Below, one piece after another: positions 36,331 to 48,874 of a stretch of 64,000 bases of DNA. Positions within the stretch are counted from its first letter, which is position 1. Every line of letters starts with the position of its first letter. The notes under the pieces were generated by a model. It was not told where the DNA came from and made no database searches. It was given only the letters and a program-made list of their open reading frames with translations. Origin of the DNA: Uloborus plumipes (taxonomy: Eukaryota; Arthropoda; Arachnida; Araneae; Uloboridae). The position numbers were made by a program, and so were the translations under genes. Location of the stretch: the NCBI GenBank assembly GCA_038373865.1, contig JAXGGA010002893.1:1-64000 (forward strand). Direction: 5' to 3'.

Positions 36331-37548
36331 CACTGAAGTGACAAAAGTCATGGGATACCTCTTAATATCGTGTCGGCCCTCCTTTTGCCCGGCGAAGTGC
36401 AACAACTCGACGTGGCATGGACTCAACAAGTCGTTGGAAGTCTTCTGCAGGAATATTGAGCCATGCTGTCTCGATAGACGTCCATAATTGTGAAAGCGTT
36501 GATGGGGCAGGATTTTGGGCACGAACAGACCTCTCGATGGTGTCCCATAAATGCTCAATGGGATTCATGTCGGGCGATCTAGGTGGCCAAATCATTCGTT
36601 GGAATTGTCCAGAATTTTCTTCAAACCAATTGCAAACAGTTGTGGCCCGGTGACATGGCGCATTGTCATCCATAAAAATCCCATCGTTGTTTGGGTACAT
36701 GAAGTCCATGAATGGCTGCAAGTGATCTCCAAGTAGCTGCACATAAGCATTTCCAGTCAATGTTCGGTCCAGTCGCACTAGAGGACCAAGTCCATGCCAT
36801 GAAAAAACAGCCCACACCATTACGGAGCCACCACCAGCTTGAACAGTGCCTTGCTGACAGTTTGGGTCCATGGCTTCGTGGGGTCTGCGCCACACTCGAA
36901 CCCTACCATCGGCTCTTACCAGCTGAAATCGTGACTCATCGGACCAGGCCACGGTTTTCCATTCATCTAGGGACCAACCGATATGCTCACGTGCCCACGA
37001 GAGTCGCTGCAAGCGATGTCGTTCTGTCAGTAAAGGCACTCGAGTCGGTCTTCTGCTGGAATAGCCCAAGAAATCCAAATTTCTCCGCACAGTTCTAGCA
37101 GACACGTCCATTGTACGTCCCACATTGATTTCTACGGTGATTTGACGCAGTGTTGCTTGTCTGTTAGAATTTACGACTATTTGCAGACGTCGCCGGTCTC
37201 GATCTTTAAGTGCAGGCGGTCGACCACTGCGCTGTCCATGGTGGGATGTTATGCCTGAAATTTCATACTCTCGGCACACTCTTGACACAGTGGATCTGGG
37301 AATGTTGAATTCTCTAACGATTTCCGAAATGGCATGACCCATGCGTCTAGCTCCAACTAACATTCCGCGTTCAAAGTCTGTTAATTCACGTCGTGCGGTC
37401 ATCATCACGTTAAAACCTCTTCACATGAATAACTTGAACAGAAATGAAAGCTCTGTAAAAGCACTGCGCATTTATACCTGTTCTATGCGATGCTACTGCC
37501 ATCTGAAAATTTGCATATTGCTATCCCATGACTTTTGTCACTTCAGTG
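36331..37548 (-). mobile_element. Tc1-type DNA transposon, apparently intact
   Basis: A 1218-bp element with perfect 27-bp terminal inverted repeats beginning CACTGAAGTGACAAAAGTCA and ending TGGGATA, flanked by the TA target duplication (36329-36330 and 37549-37550). It contains one uninterrupted transposase gene on the minus strand occupying nearly its whole length. Intact ends and an intact gene suggest recent insertion, but a single copy cannot show activity. Confidence 0.95.
36362..37408 (-). CDS. Tc1-like transposase, 348 aa, DD36E spacing
   Basis: Cut-and-paste transposase that binds the element's inverted repeats, excises it and inserts it at TA. Residues about 10-50 form the first helix-turn-helix (ISEIVREFNIPRSTVSRVC), followed by the GRPP hinge at 62-65 and a second helix-turn-helix around 84-115. 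The RNase H-fold catalytic triad is D157 (WSDESRF), D248 (FMDDNAPCH) and E285 (MNPIEHLWD). Thirty-six residues separate D248 and E285, two more than the DD34E of classical Tc1, a spacing described for the Incomer-type DD36E group; group membership is an inference from spacing alone. The length is normal for Tc1 (about 340 aa). There are no frameshifts or stops. The start begins MMMTARREL; the third Met could equally be used. Confidence 0.93.
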   Translation of the reverse strand: MMMTARRELTDFERGMLVGARRMGHAISEIVREFNIPRSTVSRVCREYEISGITSHHGQRSGRPPALKDRDRRRLQIVVNSNRQATLRQITVEINVGRTMDVSARTVRRNLDFLGYSSRRPTRVPLLTERHRLQRLSWAREHIGWSLDEWKTVAWSDESRFQLVRADGRVRVWRRPHEAMDPNCQQGTVQAGGGSVMVWAVFSWHGLGPLVRLDRTLTGNAYVQLLGDHLQPFMDFMYPNNDGIFMDDNAPCHRATTVCNWFEENSGQFQRMIWPPRSPDMNPIEHLWDTIERSVRAQNPAPSTLSQLWTSIETAWLNIPAEDFQRLVESMPRRVVALRRAKGGPTRY

Positions 37549-37550
37549 TA

Positions 37551-38322
37551 TGATTTGGTTTGAAAAATGTATACATTTTCATCAAGAGCATTTTCAAACA
37601 AATTTTGTTCGCAGGAATTTCACCTGTCAGTTCAGTATCTACATAGGCCCTAAATTTTCCCGTATGCGCTTAAACTGCTCAAAATTGAACAAAAAACTGC
37701 TAAAATGCAAAAGTGAAATATGGGAATGAGGTTTCTTCACAGAGATATTTCGAATAAAAATAAGTTTGTTCAAATTGGACTGATCATTAAAAAGTTTATT
37801 ATTATTATTATTTTTTTTATTTTTTTGGAGTGAGAGGGAGACAGACAGACCGACAGACATACAATTTTCCCTCTCTTAAACCACTACTTTCCAAGTTCCA
37901 ATTTTTCGAAAATAATATAGGTCTTTGTTTCTTTTTGACATTAGACTACGATATTTTCAAGATGTATTTACCTACTTTTAATGTTTCTTTGTCTTTTTCG
38001 TTTACCTTAACGGGAAAGTAGGTGAAAAACGAGGCACACGTAAAGTAGTTTACAAGTATTTTTTCACGAAATGTTAGATATCTACTTAAAAATCATTTTT
38101 CAGTTTTGATAGATAAACGCATACGCACATAATATATGAAAATATACCTAAATATATATCTAGTTCAAATAGCTTTGAATCATTTATAAATATCGTTTCT
38201 TCGTTTTGTTAGTTTTGTGCTTTTTAGTTGTTTTTTTTTTTTTTTTGTCTTTTTTGCAAATTATTACTATGATTTTACTGCACATGCATTTAAGCATACT
38301 GTAATTTAAACATATTGGAACT
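37551..38322. other. unassigned AT-rich DNA
   Basis: No feature recognised except a GA/CA-rich patch near 37830-37860 and a T-run near 38229. Confidence 0.45.
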
Positions 38323-39872
<1,550 letters not shown>

Positions 39873-39889
39873 TTATCCCCCCTTTCCAG
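39873..39889 (-). promoter_or_regulatory. polypurine tract of the Gypsy element
   Basis: Minus-strand CTGGAAAGGGGGGATAA directly abuts the 3' LTR. A purine run at this site is the normal primer for plus-strand DNA synthesis. Confidence 0.8.
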
Positions 39890-40362
39890 AAAAAAATTGG
39901 AGCAGTACGGCTAAGAAGAATCTCACATACAGGTGATCACACAATACACAAAATCAGTAAAATATCAAAAAGTAAAAAGTAACAAAAATTTTTGTGAGTC
40001 GATATGATTCAAAATTCAAATTGAAATACTCAAGTTCAGTGCACACCAAAGGTTCATAAAAAATTAATTTCAAATTGTTAATCAAATAAACTTATCATAA
40101 TTGTAGCAAAAATCATTTTTCACATTAATATCGTGCAATTGACTTTCATTCAACATTTATATGCTTGATCACATAAAATATTTTGTAGTACTCGTTCACT
40201 CATTTTCCAAGTTAGCTAGGCTTGAAAAAAGAAAAACAATTAAAACAATAATATACCAGGTAGCTAATCTGATATAAAATTCCATTTCAGTGATTTGCAT
40301 AACTTTGTCAATGACTAGTACAACTACATAAAACAATATCAAATGCAGAAAAAGTAAACTTT

Positions 40363-43300
40363 TTAGTTGGCTGGAAAAATTTTGCTGACATGTAATTTTA
40401 AAATTTTTTTATCGTTTGCATCATCGTTTTTTACAAGATAGTTCTCGTTTCTAAAGCATTTTATAATGGTATAAGGACCTTTGTACTTGGGCATGAGAGC
40501 ACCAGGTTTGTTTAGATTTTTTATGAACACCTTGTCATCAATTTCAAATTTTGGGATAGGTCTCCCTTTCAGTTGTTTTTCATGTTGTTTAAAATATTTA
40601 TCTTCATTCTCACAGACTAATTCCCTATTCTCTTCAACACATTTCTTTATATCCTGTACATACAATTCATAATGAGAAACAAGTTCAGGATCAGAATAGA
40701 TTTCCATGGGAACATTTATACTTCTACCAAAAAATAGTTCAGCAGGAGAAAAGCCGGTGACACTATGTTTGCTGGCATTATAATGCAATTTGAACACAGG
40801 AAGTTTTTGTGACCATTCAAAAGTTTTATCAGACAATGAAGAAATTGATTCTTTTAAAATTCTGTGTGTCCTTTCTATCGTGGAGTTTCCCTGAGGGTAG
40901 TAGATTGAAGAATTTCTTTGCGTGATGTTTAAGCTTTTAAAAAATTGCTTAATCTCATCAGAAATTAAATTAGGACCATTGTCGGTCAAAATGATCTTAG
41001 GAACACCATAGGATGAAAAATAATCGTTCAAACATTTAATAATCGAAGTCGAAGAAGTATTTGCTAAGCTGTAAGTTTCCAAAAATCTGGAATAATGGTC
41101 TACGATTGTAAGTATGAAAAACTTATTATCAGTACTCCTACACAACTTACCAACTAAATCACACGACAAAAATGAACCAGGAGAAAGATCTTTTTTTGAA
41201 ATGAATTTAGGTTTTGTATTGTTACGTTTCGGTTTATTTTCTAGACATTTCTGACACGCACGACAAAATTTTTTAACAGCAGTAAACATGGAAGGGAAAA
41301 AATACAATTTTTGAAGAAAATTGTAAGTCTTTTGGGCTGCGAAATGAGGCAAATGGGCATTTTCAATGCATGCAAGTCTTAAATTCTTTGGAACATAGAT
41401 TCTTTTAAGAATTTGTACCCTATCCTTCTTTTTTACCTTCAGAATTTTACACAAAATTTTATCTTCATTTAAGCAAAAATCCTCTGAAATGTTTGTCTCA
41501 TTGTTTTTTAACTTTTCGATTATTTTAAGGATTTCCTCATCTTTTTGCTGTTCTTCTAAAATAACTTCTTTAGACAAGTTATTCTTTGGTTGGAAAATGT
41601 TAAGGTTGTTTATCAAAATTGTATTTAACTCCTCGTCATCATAAACTCTGCTCAAAAAATCTGACGGGTTCAATTTTCCTGGCAAAAATTTTATTTGCAT
41701 ATCGAAATCGGTTAAATACAAAAGCCATCTTGAAACGATATCAGGTTGTTTTTCAATGTGAATGATTTCACTTAAACTCTTACAATCGCAAAGGACAATA
41801 ATTTTATTCCCATACAAAATTTCTCTGAAATGTTTAATGGAAGAAAAAATTGCAAATAATTCCCTTCTCACAGATGGGTATTTTGACTCAGCAGGTGATA
41901 ACTTCTTTGAAAAAAATTCAAGAGGAAAAAATTGGTTGTTAATTTTTTGCATGAGAATTCCTGAAATAGCAACTTTGCTTGCATCAGTTGCAAGAAACAA
42001 AGGAGCATCCTTAACTAAGTTTTTAAGGGTAGGTTTGTTTAAAATTATGTCCTGTATTTTCTCAAAGGCATCTTGACATTCATTGGACCAAACAAATGGG
42101 ATATTCTTTTTAGTAAGATCAACAATGGGTGAAACAATTTCAGCATAATTGAAAATTAAATGTCGAAAATAATTGGTCATTCCTAAAAAGGTTTGTACCT
42201 GTTTCACATTTTTAGGTACTGGGAATTTGTTTACTTTATTAAAGTTGTTATCAGAAGGAGAAAAACCATTTCGGTCAATTTTGAAACCAAGGTAAGTTAT
42301 CGAAGGTTGACAAATTTGAAGTTTAGCTGGGTCGAGGGTTAAATTGAACAATTTCAGTCTATCAAACACTTTTTGCATTAATTCTAACATTGACTTCATG
42401 TCATCAGCAGCCAGAACTATATCATCGAGAAAATATTCCAAATTTGGACCTTTTAAATCCTTTAAACACTTTGATAAAAGAGCACAGAAGTAACTTCCAC
42501 TATTTTTTGTTCCAAATGGAATTCTACAAGGCATAAAGTTTCCTAATTCTGAGCAAAATGCTAACTTTTCTCTATCTTCAGGTTTGATTAAAATTTGAAA
42601 AAAAGCTGACTTCAAGTCAAGTACACAGTATAATTTCCTGCCTGCTATATTTTGGACAATTTCAGAAATTTTGGGGAGACAAATTTTATAAGGTTCTGTA
42701 ATTGCATTCAAAAGTCTATAGTCGACGACCATTCTGAAATTTGGTTTTGCCTTGGGATCATTTGTTTTACAAGGTTTTCGTACAAAAAGACATGGGAAAG
42801 CATAACTGGAAGTGCTATGTTCAATTAATTCTGCTTCCAACAACTTATTAATTTCCTGTTCAGCGAATTGCTTAGCTATACGAGGCAAAGGGTAAAATTT
42901 TGTTTGCAGAGGAAAGTTGTGGAAAAGTTTAAATTCTGGTACAATTGCATCAGTAGAACCTAACGTTAAATAGTTTTTTGAAAAAACCTCAGAGTTGCTC
43001 ATTAATAGCTTGGTGATTTTATCTTTGTCAGTTTTATTCAGGTGGTCTAAATTAAAATCACTAGGTGAAAGTTCCTTTTTTCTCAAATCTCTAACCTCCT
43101 CAAGTGTTAAACTGTTTATTTGAAATTTATTAGTTTCAGGAGAATTCACTAAGTCCCTCTCACAAATTTCTTGGACAACTCCCAAACATTGCTCCTTTTG
43201 GATAATTAACTGACTGTTAGAATTATTCTCAACAATTACATAAAATCCTGTTGCTTCTTTGGCTGAATGAATTGAAAATTTAATATCACACTTCTTTTGA

Positions 43301-43974
43301 ATTTTACCAGGAGAAAAAAGTATTAATTCAGATTTTTTAAGTTCATTAGGAATACCGATTTTTACAATTTCAAAAGAATTTGGAGAAATTTTGACATTAA
43401 GAGCAGATTTAACTTTGAAATAATTTGTCGAAAGACTCTGCACGTTATTACTAATTGATTCTTTAGCTATTAATGCATTAGCCTGTCTAATTTCCTTATC
43501 CTGCCCAATCAAATTTTCATTTTGAATTTTGTCTTTTTGCTCTGAATCATTTGCCTGAATAATTTCATTAGGAGAAATAGTTATGAAATCAATTTTGGCC
43601 TTGTCAGTAACAATTGTTTTGTTGACGGTATCCAAAATTACTTTATTACGTTGAAAAAAATCATAGCCTAAAATAAATTGATAACTAGCATTCCAATCAA
43701 AATTGGTAGTAAAAAAAAGATTTGAAAACCATTTTCCCTGAATTTTAAATTTGAGATCTACAGCTGACATACAATTTATGGTTTCATTGTTGACTGTTTT
43801 TATTTTTACCCCCCTTGAGACATAATTAACTTTTGAGCATTCCTTGATCATTTCAAGAACAGAAAGCTGACAAACTGAAACATTTGCTCCACTATCTAGT
43901 AATCCGTATGCTTTAAAGTCCCTAAAATTTAACTCAATAATGGGTAGGGAATTGTCATTATTGGTACACGACAT
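40363..43974 (-). CDS. pol: Gypsy Pol: protease, RT, RNase H, integrase (1203 codons from first ATG)
   Basis: Polyprotein that processes Gag-Pol, copies the RNA and integrates the DNA. Seen in order: aspartic protease motif LLDSGAN with D27; reverse transcriptase with VLDLKSAF (D453) and YFLDD (D517, D518); RNase H with ATDAS (D664), E705, CDCKS (D730) and NPSDFLSR (D772); integrase with a zinc region (H874, H877, C907, C910) and catalytic D939, D998 and E1034, the last two separated by 35 residues as in retroviral-type integrases. The frame is open upstream of this ATG as far as the slippery site in the end of gag, so the natural product is probably a Gag-Pol fusion and the ATG need not be used. 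No stops or frameshifts inside. No chromodomain was recognised at the C-terminus. Confidence 0.96.
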   Translation of the reverse strand: MSCTNNDNSLPIIELNFRDFKAYGLLDSGANVSVCQLSVLEMIKECSKVNYVSRGVKIKTVNNETINCMSAVDLKFKIQGKWFSNLFFTTNFDWNASYQFILGYDFFQRNKVILDTVNKTIVTDKAKIDFITISPNEIIQANDSEQKDKIQNENLIGQDKEIRQANALIAKESISNNVQSLSTNYFKVKSALNVKISPNSFEIVKIGIPNELKKSELILFSPGKIQKKCDIKFSIHSAKEATGFYVIVENNSNSQLIIQKEQCLGVVQEICERDLVNSPETNKFQINSLTLEEVRDLRKKELSPSDFNLDHLNKTDKDKITKLLMSNSEVFSKNYLTLGSTDAIVPEFKLFHNFPLQTKFYPLPRIAKQFAEQEINKLLEAELIEHSTSSYAFPCLFVRKPCKTNDPKAKPNFRMVVDYRLLNAITEPYKICLPKISEIVQNIAGRKLYCVLDLKSAFFQILIKPEDREKLAFCSELGNFMPCRIPFGTKNSGSYFCALLSKCLKDLKGPNLEYFLDDIVLAADDMKSMLELMQKVFDRLKLFNLTLDPAKLQICQPSITYLGFKIDRNGFSPSDNNFNKVNKFPVPKNVKQVQTFLGMTNYFRHLIFNYAEIVSPIVDLTKKNIPFVWSNECQDAFEKIQDIILNKPTLKNLVKDAPLFLATDASKVAISGILMQKINNQFFPLEFFSKKLSPAESKYPSVRRELFAIFSSIKHFREILYGNKIIVLCDCKSLSEIIHIEKQPDIVSRWLLYLTDFDMQIKFLPGKLNPSDFLSRVYDDEELNTILINNLNIFQPKNNLSKEVILEEQQKDEEILKIIEKLKNNETNISEDFCLNEDKILCKILKVKKKDRVQILKRIYVPKNLRLACIENAHLPHFAAQKTYNFLQKLYFFPSMFTAVKKFCRACQKCLENKPKRNNTKPKFISKKDLSPGSFLSCDLVGKLCRSTDNKFFILTIVDHYSRFLETYSLANTSSTSIIKCLNDYFSSYGVPKIILTDNGPNLISDEIKQFFKSLNITQRNSSIYYPQGNSTIERTHRILKESISSLSDKTFEWSQKLPVFKLHYNASKHSVTGFSPAELFFGRSINVPMEIYSDPELVSHYELYVQDIKKCVEENRELVCENEDKYFKQHEKQLKGRPIPKFEIDDKVFIKNLNKPGALMPKYKGPYTIIKCFRNENYLVKNDDANDKKILKLHVSKIFPAN

Positions 43975-44123
43975 TAGTACTCTATCCGAGAAAAATTTGT
44001 CACCATTAGTAAAATTTGAAGAAAAATTCCCCCCAACAATTTCAGGATCCTGCCATTCTTCAGTCTTAAAGACATGATTATGGGGTTCCGAATCATGGCT
44101 AGCTTCACTTCGAATACCCCCCT

Positions 44124-45104
44124 TTAGTTTAAATTCCCCCTTTGAAAAAAATTATTCCTGCGATACGGTCTATAAAAATTCCTCCCTCTCTGTCCATTAT
44201 GAAAACCTCGAAAATGGGCTCTGCCCCTGTTAAAATTGCTCTGAAAACTGGGATTCCTACTGTTGCCTGGAAAATAAAAACATTTTGTAGTAATGTGGTT
44301 CTTACCACAAATGTGACACTGGATACTTTGAACAGGGAAATTAATTTGACTGCCAGAAGGAGCCTGTTGATTAAAAAAATGATTGTTTGGAATGCCAGGG
44401 TTAGCTTGAAGTGAATTAACGTCATATTTAAATGGTTCAGCATTCTCATTCACCCCTTTTGAACTTTTCAATGAATTTACAGATTCCGTGAGTAATTGAA
44501 TTTTCTTATTTGTTTCGTCCTGTGACTGCAGCAACACATTAATTTCCAACTGCTGATTAACAAAATTATTAGGATTATTTAATGCATTTTCAATATTCTT
44601 CGCAATCTTTATTGCTTGTTTAAATGTGGTTGGGCCTTGTTTTTGGGTTTCAATTCTAATGTCCGATCTAAGAGCTTCGATGAATTTAGTAAATTTAGAC
44701 TTTTCAATTAACTCCAAAATATCACTATCAGTTTTATTGTTGGGGTTCAAATACCTTTCAGCTGCTCGTTCTACTAGTTCACTCAATTCTATCACAGATT
44801 GACCCTGCACCTGACTGATTCCTAAAAACTCTCTCTGAGCAGTTTCAAAATTCGTTGTTTTGGCAAATTTTTTTAACAAGCTCTGTGAGACTTGGGAGAA
44901 TGTGATTTCAGGATTCTTTTGAATGAGATTGTTCACAAATTCTTGTGCATTATCTCGGAGTCGTAATTTCAAAATAATCAGCTTTTTTGCTGAAGACCAT
45001 TTTTCTAAGTCAGAAATTTCCGAAATCGACTGAATAAAGGAATGCACATTCTCCGCAGGTGCTCCAGAAAAAATTGGAATTAATGAGAGAAGTGAATTGG
45101 CCAT
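44124..45104 (-). CDS. gag: Gypsy Gag, 326 aa
   Basis: Structural protein forming the virus-like particle. Residues about 10-175 are capsid-like (FSGAPAENVHSFIQ, then helical segments and an REFLGISQVQGQS stretch typical of retrotransposon Gag). Residues 263-275 form a zinc knuckle of C-X2-C-X3-H-X4-C spacing, one residue shorter than the usual X4 before His. The tail from 293 is rich in Arg, Gly and Asn, suiting nucleic-acid binding. Gag starts about 200 bp after the 5' LTR. The last codons read AAT TTA AAC before TAA and contain the frameshift heptamer that gives access to pol. Confidence 0.93.
   Translation of the reverse strand: MANSLLSLIPIFSGAPAENVHSFIQSISEISDLEKWSSAKKLIILKLRLRDNAQEFVNNLIQKNPEITFSQVSQSLLKKFAKTTNFETAQREFLGISQVQGQSVIELSELVERAAERYLNPNNKTDSDILELIEKSKFTKFIEALRSDIRIETQKQGPTTFKQAIKIAKNIENALNNPNNFVNQQLEINVLLQSQDETNKKIQLLTESVNSLKSSKGVNENAEPFKYDVNSLQANPGIPNNHFFNQQAPSGSQINFPVQSIQCHICGKNHITTKCFYFPGNSRNPSFQSNFNRGRAHFRGFHNGQRGRNFYRPYRRNNFFQRGNLN
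44127..44133 (-). promoter_or_regulatory. -1 ribosomal frameshift site T_TTA_AAC
   Basis: On the minus strand the heptamer TTTAAAC is aligned with the gag frame as T TTA AAC and is followed at once by the gag stop TAA. A -1 slip puts ribosomes into the frame of pol, which I translated from here to the first pol ATG (about 53 codons) without a stop. TTTAAAC fits the X XXY YYZ rule and is one of the most efficient eukaryotic slippery sequences. Six G residues follow four bases past the stop, and ACCCC about 40 bases on could pair with GGGGT to give a short stem; this stimulator is speculative. Confidence 0.8.
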
Positions 45105-45280
45105 TATTCAGAAAATTTAAAAATGCAATGAAAAGAAAAAAATGTCAATTCAGTTGTCCCAAAAATTCAACACATCAAAATTATACCATAATCAGAAAAT
45201 TAATTACATTATATATACAAAAATATATGAAAATATGCATACTGAATCAGAGTATTTTTAAAATTCATAACCACAGGTCG

Positions 45281-45298
45281 AAGACCTTCACGGCACCA
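45281..45298 (-). promoter_or_regulatory. primer binding site of the Gypsy element
   Basis: Three bases after the 5' LTR the minus strand reads TGGTGCCGTGAAGGTC, and TGG is complementary to the CCA tail of a tRNA. I cannot name the tRNA from memory with confidence. Confidence 0.5.
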
Positions 45299-45301
45299 TA
45301 A

Positions 45302-46682
45302 TGTAAAATTGCCGTGCGTGGTAAAATTAATTAAAATTTCTAAAAAAACATTTTTCTTAAATTAATGATTTAACTAATTAATCGTGACCATACAGTGGCT
45401 TATACATTGCATTGCAATACCAAGTTAAAAAAAATGGGAATTTAATTCCCTGAATTAAACATATAAACAGGTTCTTTGAATAGAATCAGATCAACTCCAA
45501 ATGTGATTTTCACTTCATTATTTATTTATAAACTTATATAAATCAGCATCAAAAATTTACTCTTATTAGCATTCAAGCCTAAATTCACATACACAGAAAT
45601 TTGCATTATTTATCATCATTAACCTTCATCAATAACTAAATGTATTAATAAAAATAGAATATCATTCATAACACGAAAAATTGAATTGCATCAAATGAAT
45701 AATTTAGCTGCATTAAATTCAAGAGGTGTAACTAAAATGGTAATTCTTATTGAAAGGGGAGGGTCGACGTCTCCCGCATTCGAAGGTACTTAAAAAATTA
45801 TACTTGCACAAAAGGCGATCGAGGCACATTTTGATATTCCCACGGCGGTGATCCTTTAATGTTCAGGGTAGGAAGTTGTCGATGATTTTTTAATTCACAC
45901 AAAGTTTTCAATGATGAGGAAGACGACGCAGCTCACTGTTTTAGAACACCAATCCTCCATGTTGAAGATTCAGTCGGAATGTAGGCTCTCCATAGCAGCG
46001 GATTCTGTGCTGTTCACAACTTAGAGATCCTCCATTAGAAGATTCTTCCGGAGATCACGCTATTTTTGGCGATAGTTCATGTTACAAAGTTCACGCTATT
46101 TATGGCAAATAGTTCATGTTATGAGATCACATGAAAGATGAATTGTTGCAGATCATAAATCTCACACACTCGATCCATGCACGTTATTCATGGCCACAGT
46201 TCATTTTGATGCAAAACAAAAAATATTAAGTAGAATTACGACAATTATACTTGGATAAGTTTCAAATGAAAAGATTTTCTTGAGTATATCATAAGATTCG
46301 TTCAGTTATCCTTTATAAAAAAAAAATCACCGCTTTTTCTTCTTTTTCCAAGCTACAGTGTAACGATCTTTCTTACGGAGAAATCCTTTACGCTTCATTG
46401 CAGTTCCTGACATCTTACTCGAACGAAGGCAGCAGAGAGAAAGATTAATGTGTAACGGACAAATTCCTGACAATGACGCTATGACGCTCGCCAAGTGACG
46501 CTAACCTCTTAGCCAATCATTGAAGCTTAAAATTTTCGATTACCAAATAAGGTAATACAACAAGGAAGATTCGTAATGACTCAGATCTTAGATTCTTCTC
46601 GAAAACTGAATTTGCCGCCGACATGTGGCGCCATCCCAACGGAAAAATTGTTACCAAATGTCAAAACCCGTAGGTTTTAACA
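45302..46682 (-). repeat. 5' LTR of the Gypsy element
   Basis: 1381 bp, same sequence as the 3' LTR at 38492-39872 as far as direct comparison shows. It should hold promoter, start of transcription and polyadenylation signals, none of which I could place with certainty. It repeats the 28-codon basic frame at 46327-46413 on the minus strand. Confidence 0.96.
46327..46413 (-). CDS. 28-codon basic reading frame inside the LTR (5' copy)
   Basis: Identical to the frame at 39517-39603. In this copy it lies about 270 bases into the 5' LTR and upstream of gag, so if the transcript starts before it, it would act as an upstream reading frame in the leader. Confidence 0.25.
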   Translation of the reverse strand: MSGTAMKRKGFLRKKDRYTVAWKKKKKR

Positions 46683-46687
46683 ATATA

Positions 46688-48333
46688 TATATTCGAATGT
46701 TAAATCTACTGAATTATTCATTTATTTCTTTTATGTAACAAAAGCAAATATATACGTTCCAGAAGAAACAAAAAGGTTATCTTTGTTTGTTTTTACCCAT
46801 TCTCTCTGGAATGGATTGGGGAACAAAATCATTAGTAACGTTATACCGTATTTTCGCACTCTTACAGTTTCTTATTTCCCTATGGGCAAAATATTCCCCA
46901 GAAACCCATGATGTTCAGAATCAAGCATTACCTACCACATTCGCTCTCAACCAAATGTAATGGAAATCGTACTCAAAAACAGAGTAAGGATTTAAACAGC
47001 TTTCTTAAAGCATACATTTTTTGCGTCTATTAAAACTACTTGTAACGTTCGTTAAAATGCTCCTGGAGAGTAAGTATTTCATAAAATGCAAACACGGCTG
47101 CGTAATTATGTGTTGTGAAAAATATTGTAATAATCGAATGCGTTATTTTAAACCTAGTATCTAACCTAATACGTTGCAAGAAGCAAGGGTTAATTTTAGA
47201 AAAAAAATCCAAAATATAAACAGTAAAAAAAAGTATGTTTCTTCACAAGATAATTTTTTTTCACTAATTCCGTTCGCAAACAGCAATCGTTAAAAAAATG
47301 GGAAGAAAAAGATCTGAAAAATTCACAAAAAAAATGTTGAATGCAAAAAAAAAGGGTAAAGTAAGATGAGAAATTTGAAATAAAACATTAACACGCTAAG
47401 AAGAAATGTCAAAATTTTACTAAACCATAAGTTAAATACATTAAAACTTTTAGAAACTTTCAATTTTTTCAGCGGAAATATATTACCAGAAAAACTAGCG
47501 TAGCTCTAATTTTACGAGCAATCAAGCTATCACGAATAAAATATTTATAAAAATCAAATTAAACGGTTTTTCTTTCTCTTTTACAACAGAAAACAAACTC
47601 TGATAACATCCTTTTTTGCTCTCCTAAACCCTATTTAAACCATTTTTAAACATTTATACCCGGCGAACAAAGCCCTCTCATAAAATACATCAATAAAAAA
47701 TCTTTTAGAGAAACTTCAGGTTCGCAATCTGAGCACTATAAATTTCGGTCTTCCTCTACTGCGTGCGAGCTGCCTGTCACTTTCGACTAAGCTAAATTGT
47801 TTTAGAGAAAACGCACGTGGCCTCGTTTGCTCCTGTTCTACATAGCGCTTATTATAGCTAGTGACGTTTATTTAAGTGTGGTAGGAAGATAATAAATGTA
47901 ACAGGCGCAGATTACTTACCAAAGTATGCCCCCGCGCTGGGCTATTTATCATGATTATATCCGAGATTTATACTCGTCATATGAAGCAGTTTCATATTAG
48001 AGCAGCTTAATTCTACTCTATCAAGTGCAAATTTGAAGAGAATGACTATATATTTATGTAAACCATATGGTTTCTGTGTTCCAGGAGTTGAGCAATTTAT
48101 CGGCTACTGGTGCGAATAAAGTAATTAAATTTCTCATGAAAATTAGATCGTGCGCTTTTTCTTAATTTTATGAGCAATTGTTAATGAAATGTTTGAAGTT
48201 GAGTGTGGGTAGTGCATTCGTAAAAGGTCTTAATGATAAATTTTATGTGTTATGAAACATGTGGAACTATTTTTGAAAATGATTTTTAAAAGGGAATGGT
48301 TGAGCTGGGTAGTCACATATTGAAGTTTTCTGG
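46688..48333. other. unassigned AT-rich DNA
   Basis: No gene, RNA or element recognised. The first few bases are the remainder of the (AT)n tract split by the Gypsy element. Confidence 0.45.
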
Positions 48334-48516
<183 letters not shown>

Positions 48517-48636
48517 TTTTAATTAGAAGTAAAAGACCTTGCGAAGAATCTGTTAAAAACGGAAGTAAAGATAAATTCCCAAAAGACCCTGGGGCCTTCA
48601 TCAGGGGGACCCCCCCTAGGGTAGGGAAAAGTGGAG

Positions 48637-48704
48637 TGAGATGTTTCTAGCAAGTTGCAGGCAAAACGCCTAAAAAGATGCAACTTTTAGCCCCCGACAT
48701 CTCA
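48637..48704 (-). other. structured RNA segment in the Penelope-like 3' UTR (minus copy)
   Basis: Nested pairings: TGAGATGT (48637-48644) with ACATCTCA (48697-48704), AAGTTGCA (48652-48659) with TGCAACTT (48679-48686), and a small GGC/GCC loop inside. The same structure occurs at 50741-50808 in the plus copy. Such a hairpin could serve RT recognition or processing; the function is not known. Confidence 0.5.
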
Positions 48705-48874
48705 CAAGCAAGCAGTAGGTCACTAGAAGTCCAATACATTTATGCATATACACGAGAGAATACAATTCAAAAGACACTATATATAATCAATAAAATTCAA
48801 ATAGAACAGATGACATGAAATTACAAGAAATACAAAAACAAGAACTTTTAAACAACACTGTAAGAACTACCAAC

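Noticed and set aside
36712..37098. Plus-strand 128-codon frame
   Set aside because: Antisense shadow of the intact Tc1 transposase gene.
44129..44449. Minus-strand 106-codon frame overlapping gag
   Set aside because: It lies in the third frame over the gag tail, has no motif, and is not the frame entered by the -1 slip.
47905..47950. U1 snRNA-like start (ATTACTTACC)
   Set aside because: Only the first few bases resemble U1; the loop and Sm-site sequences do not follow.
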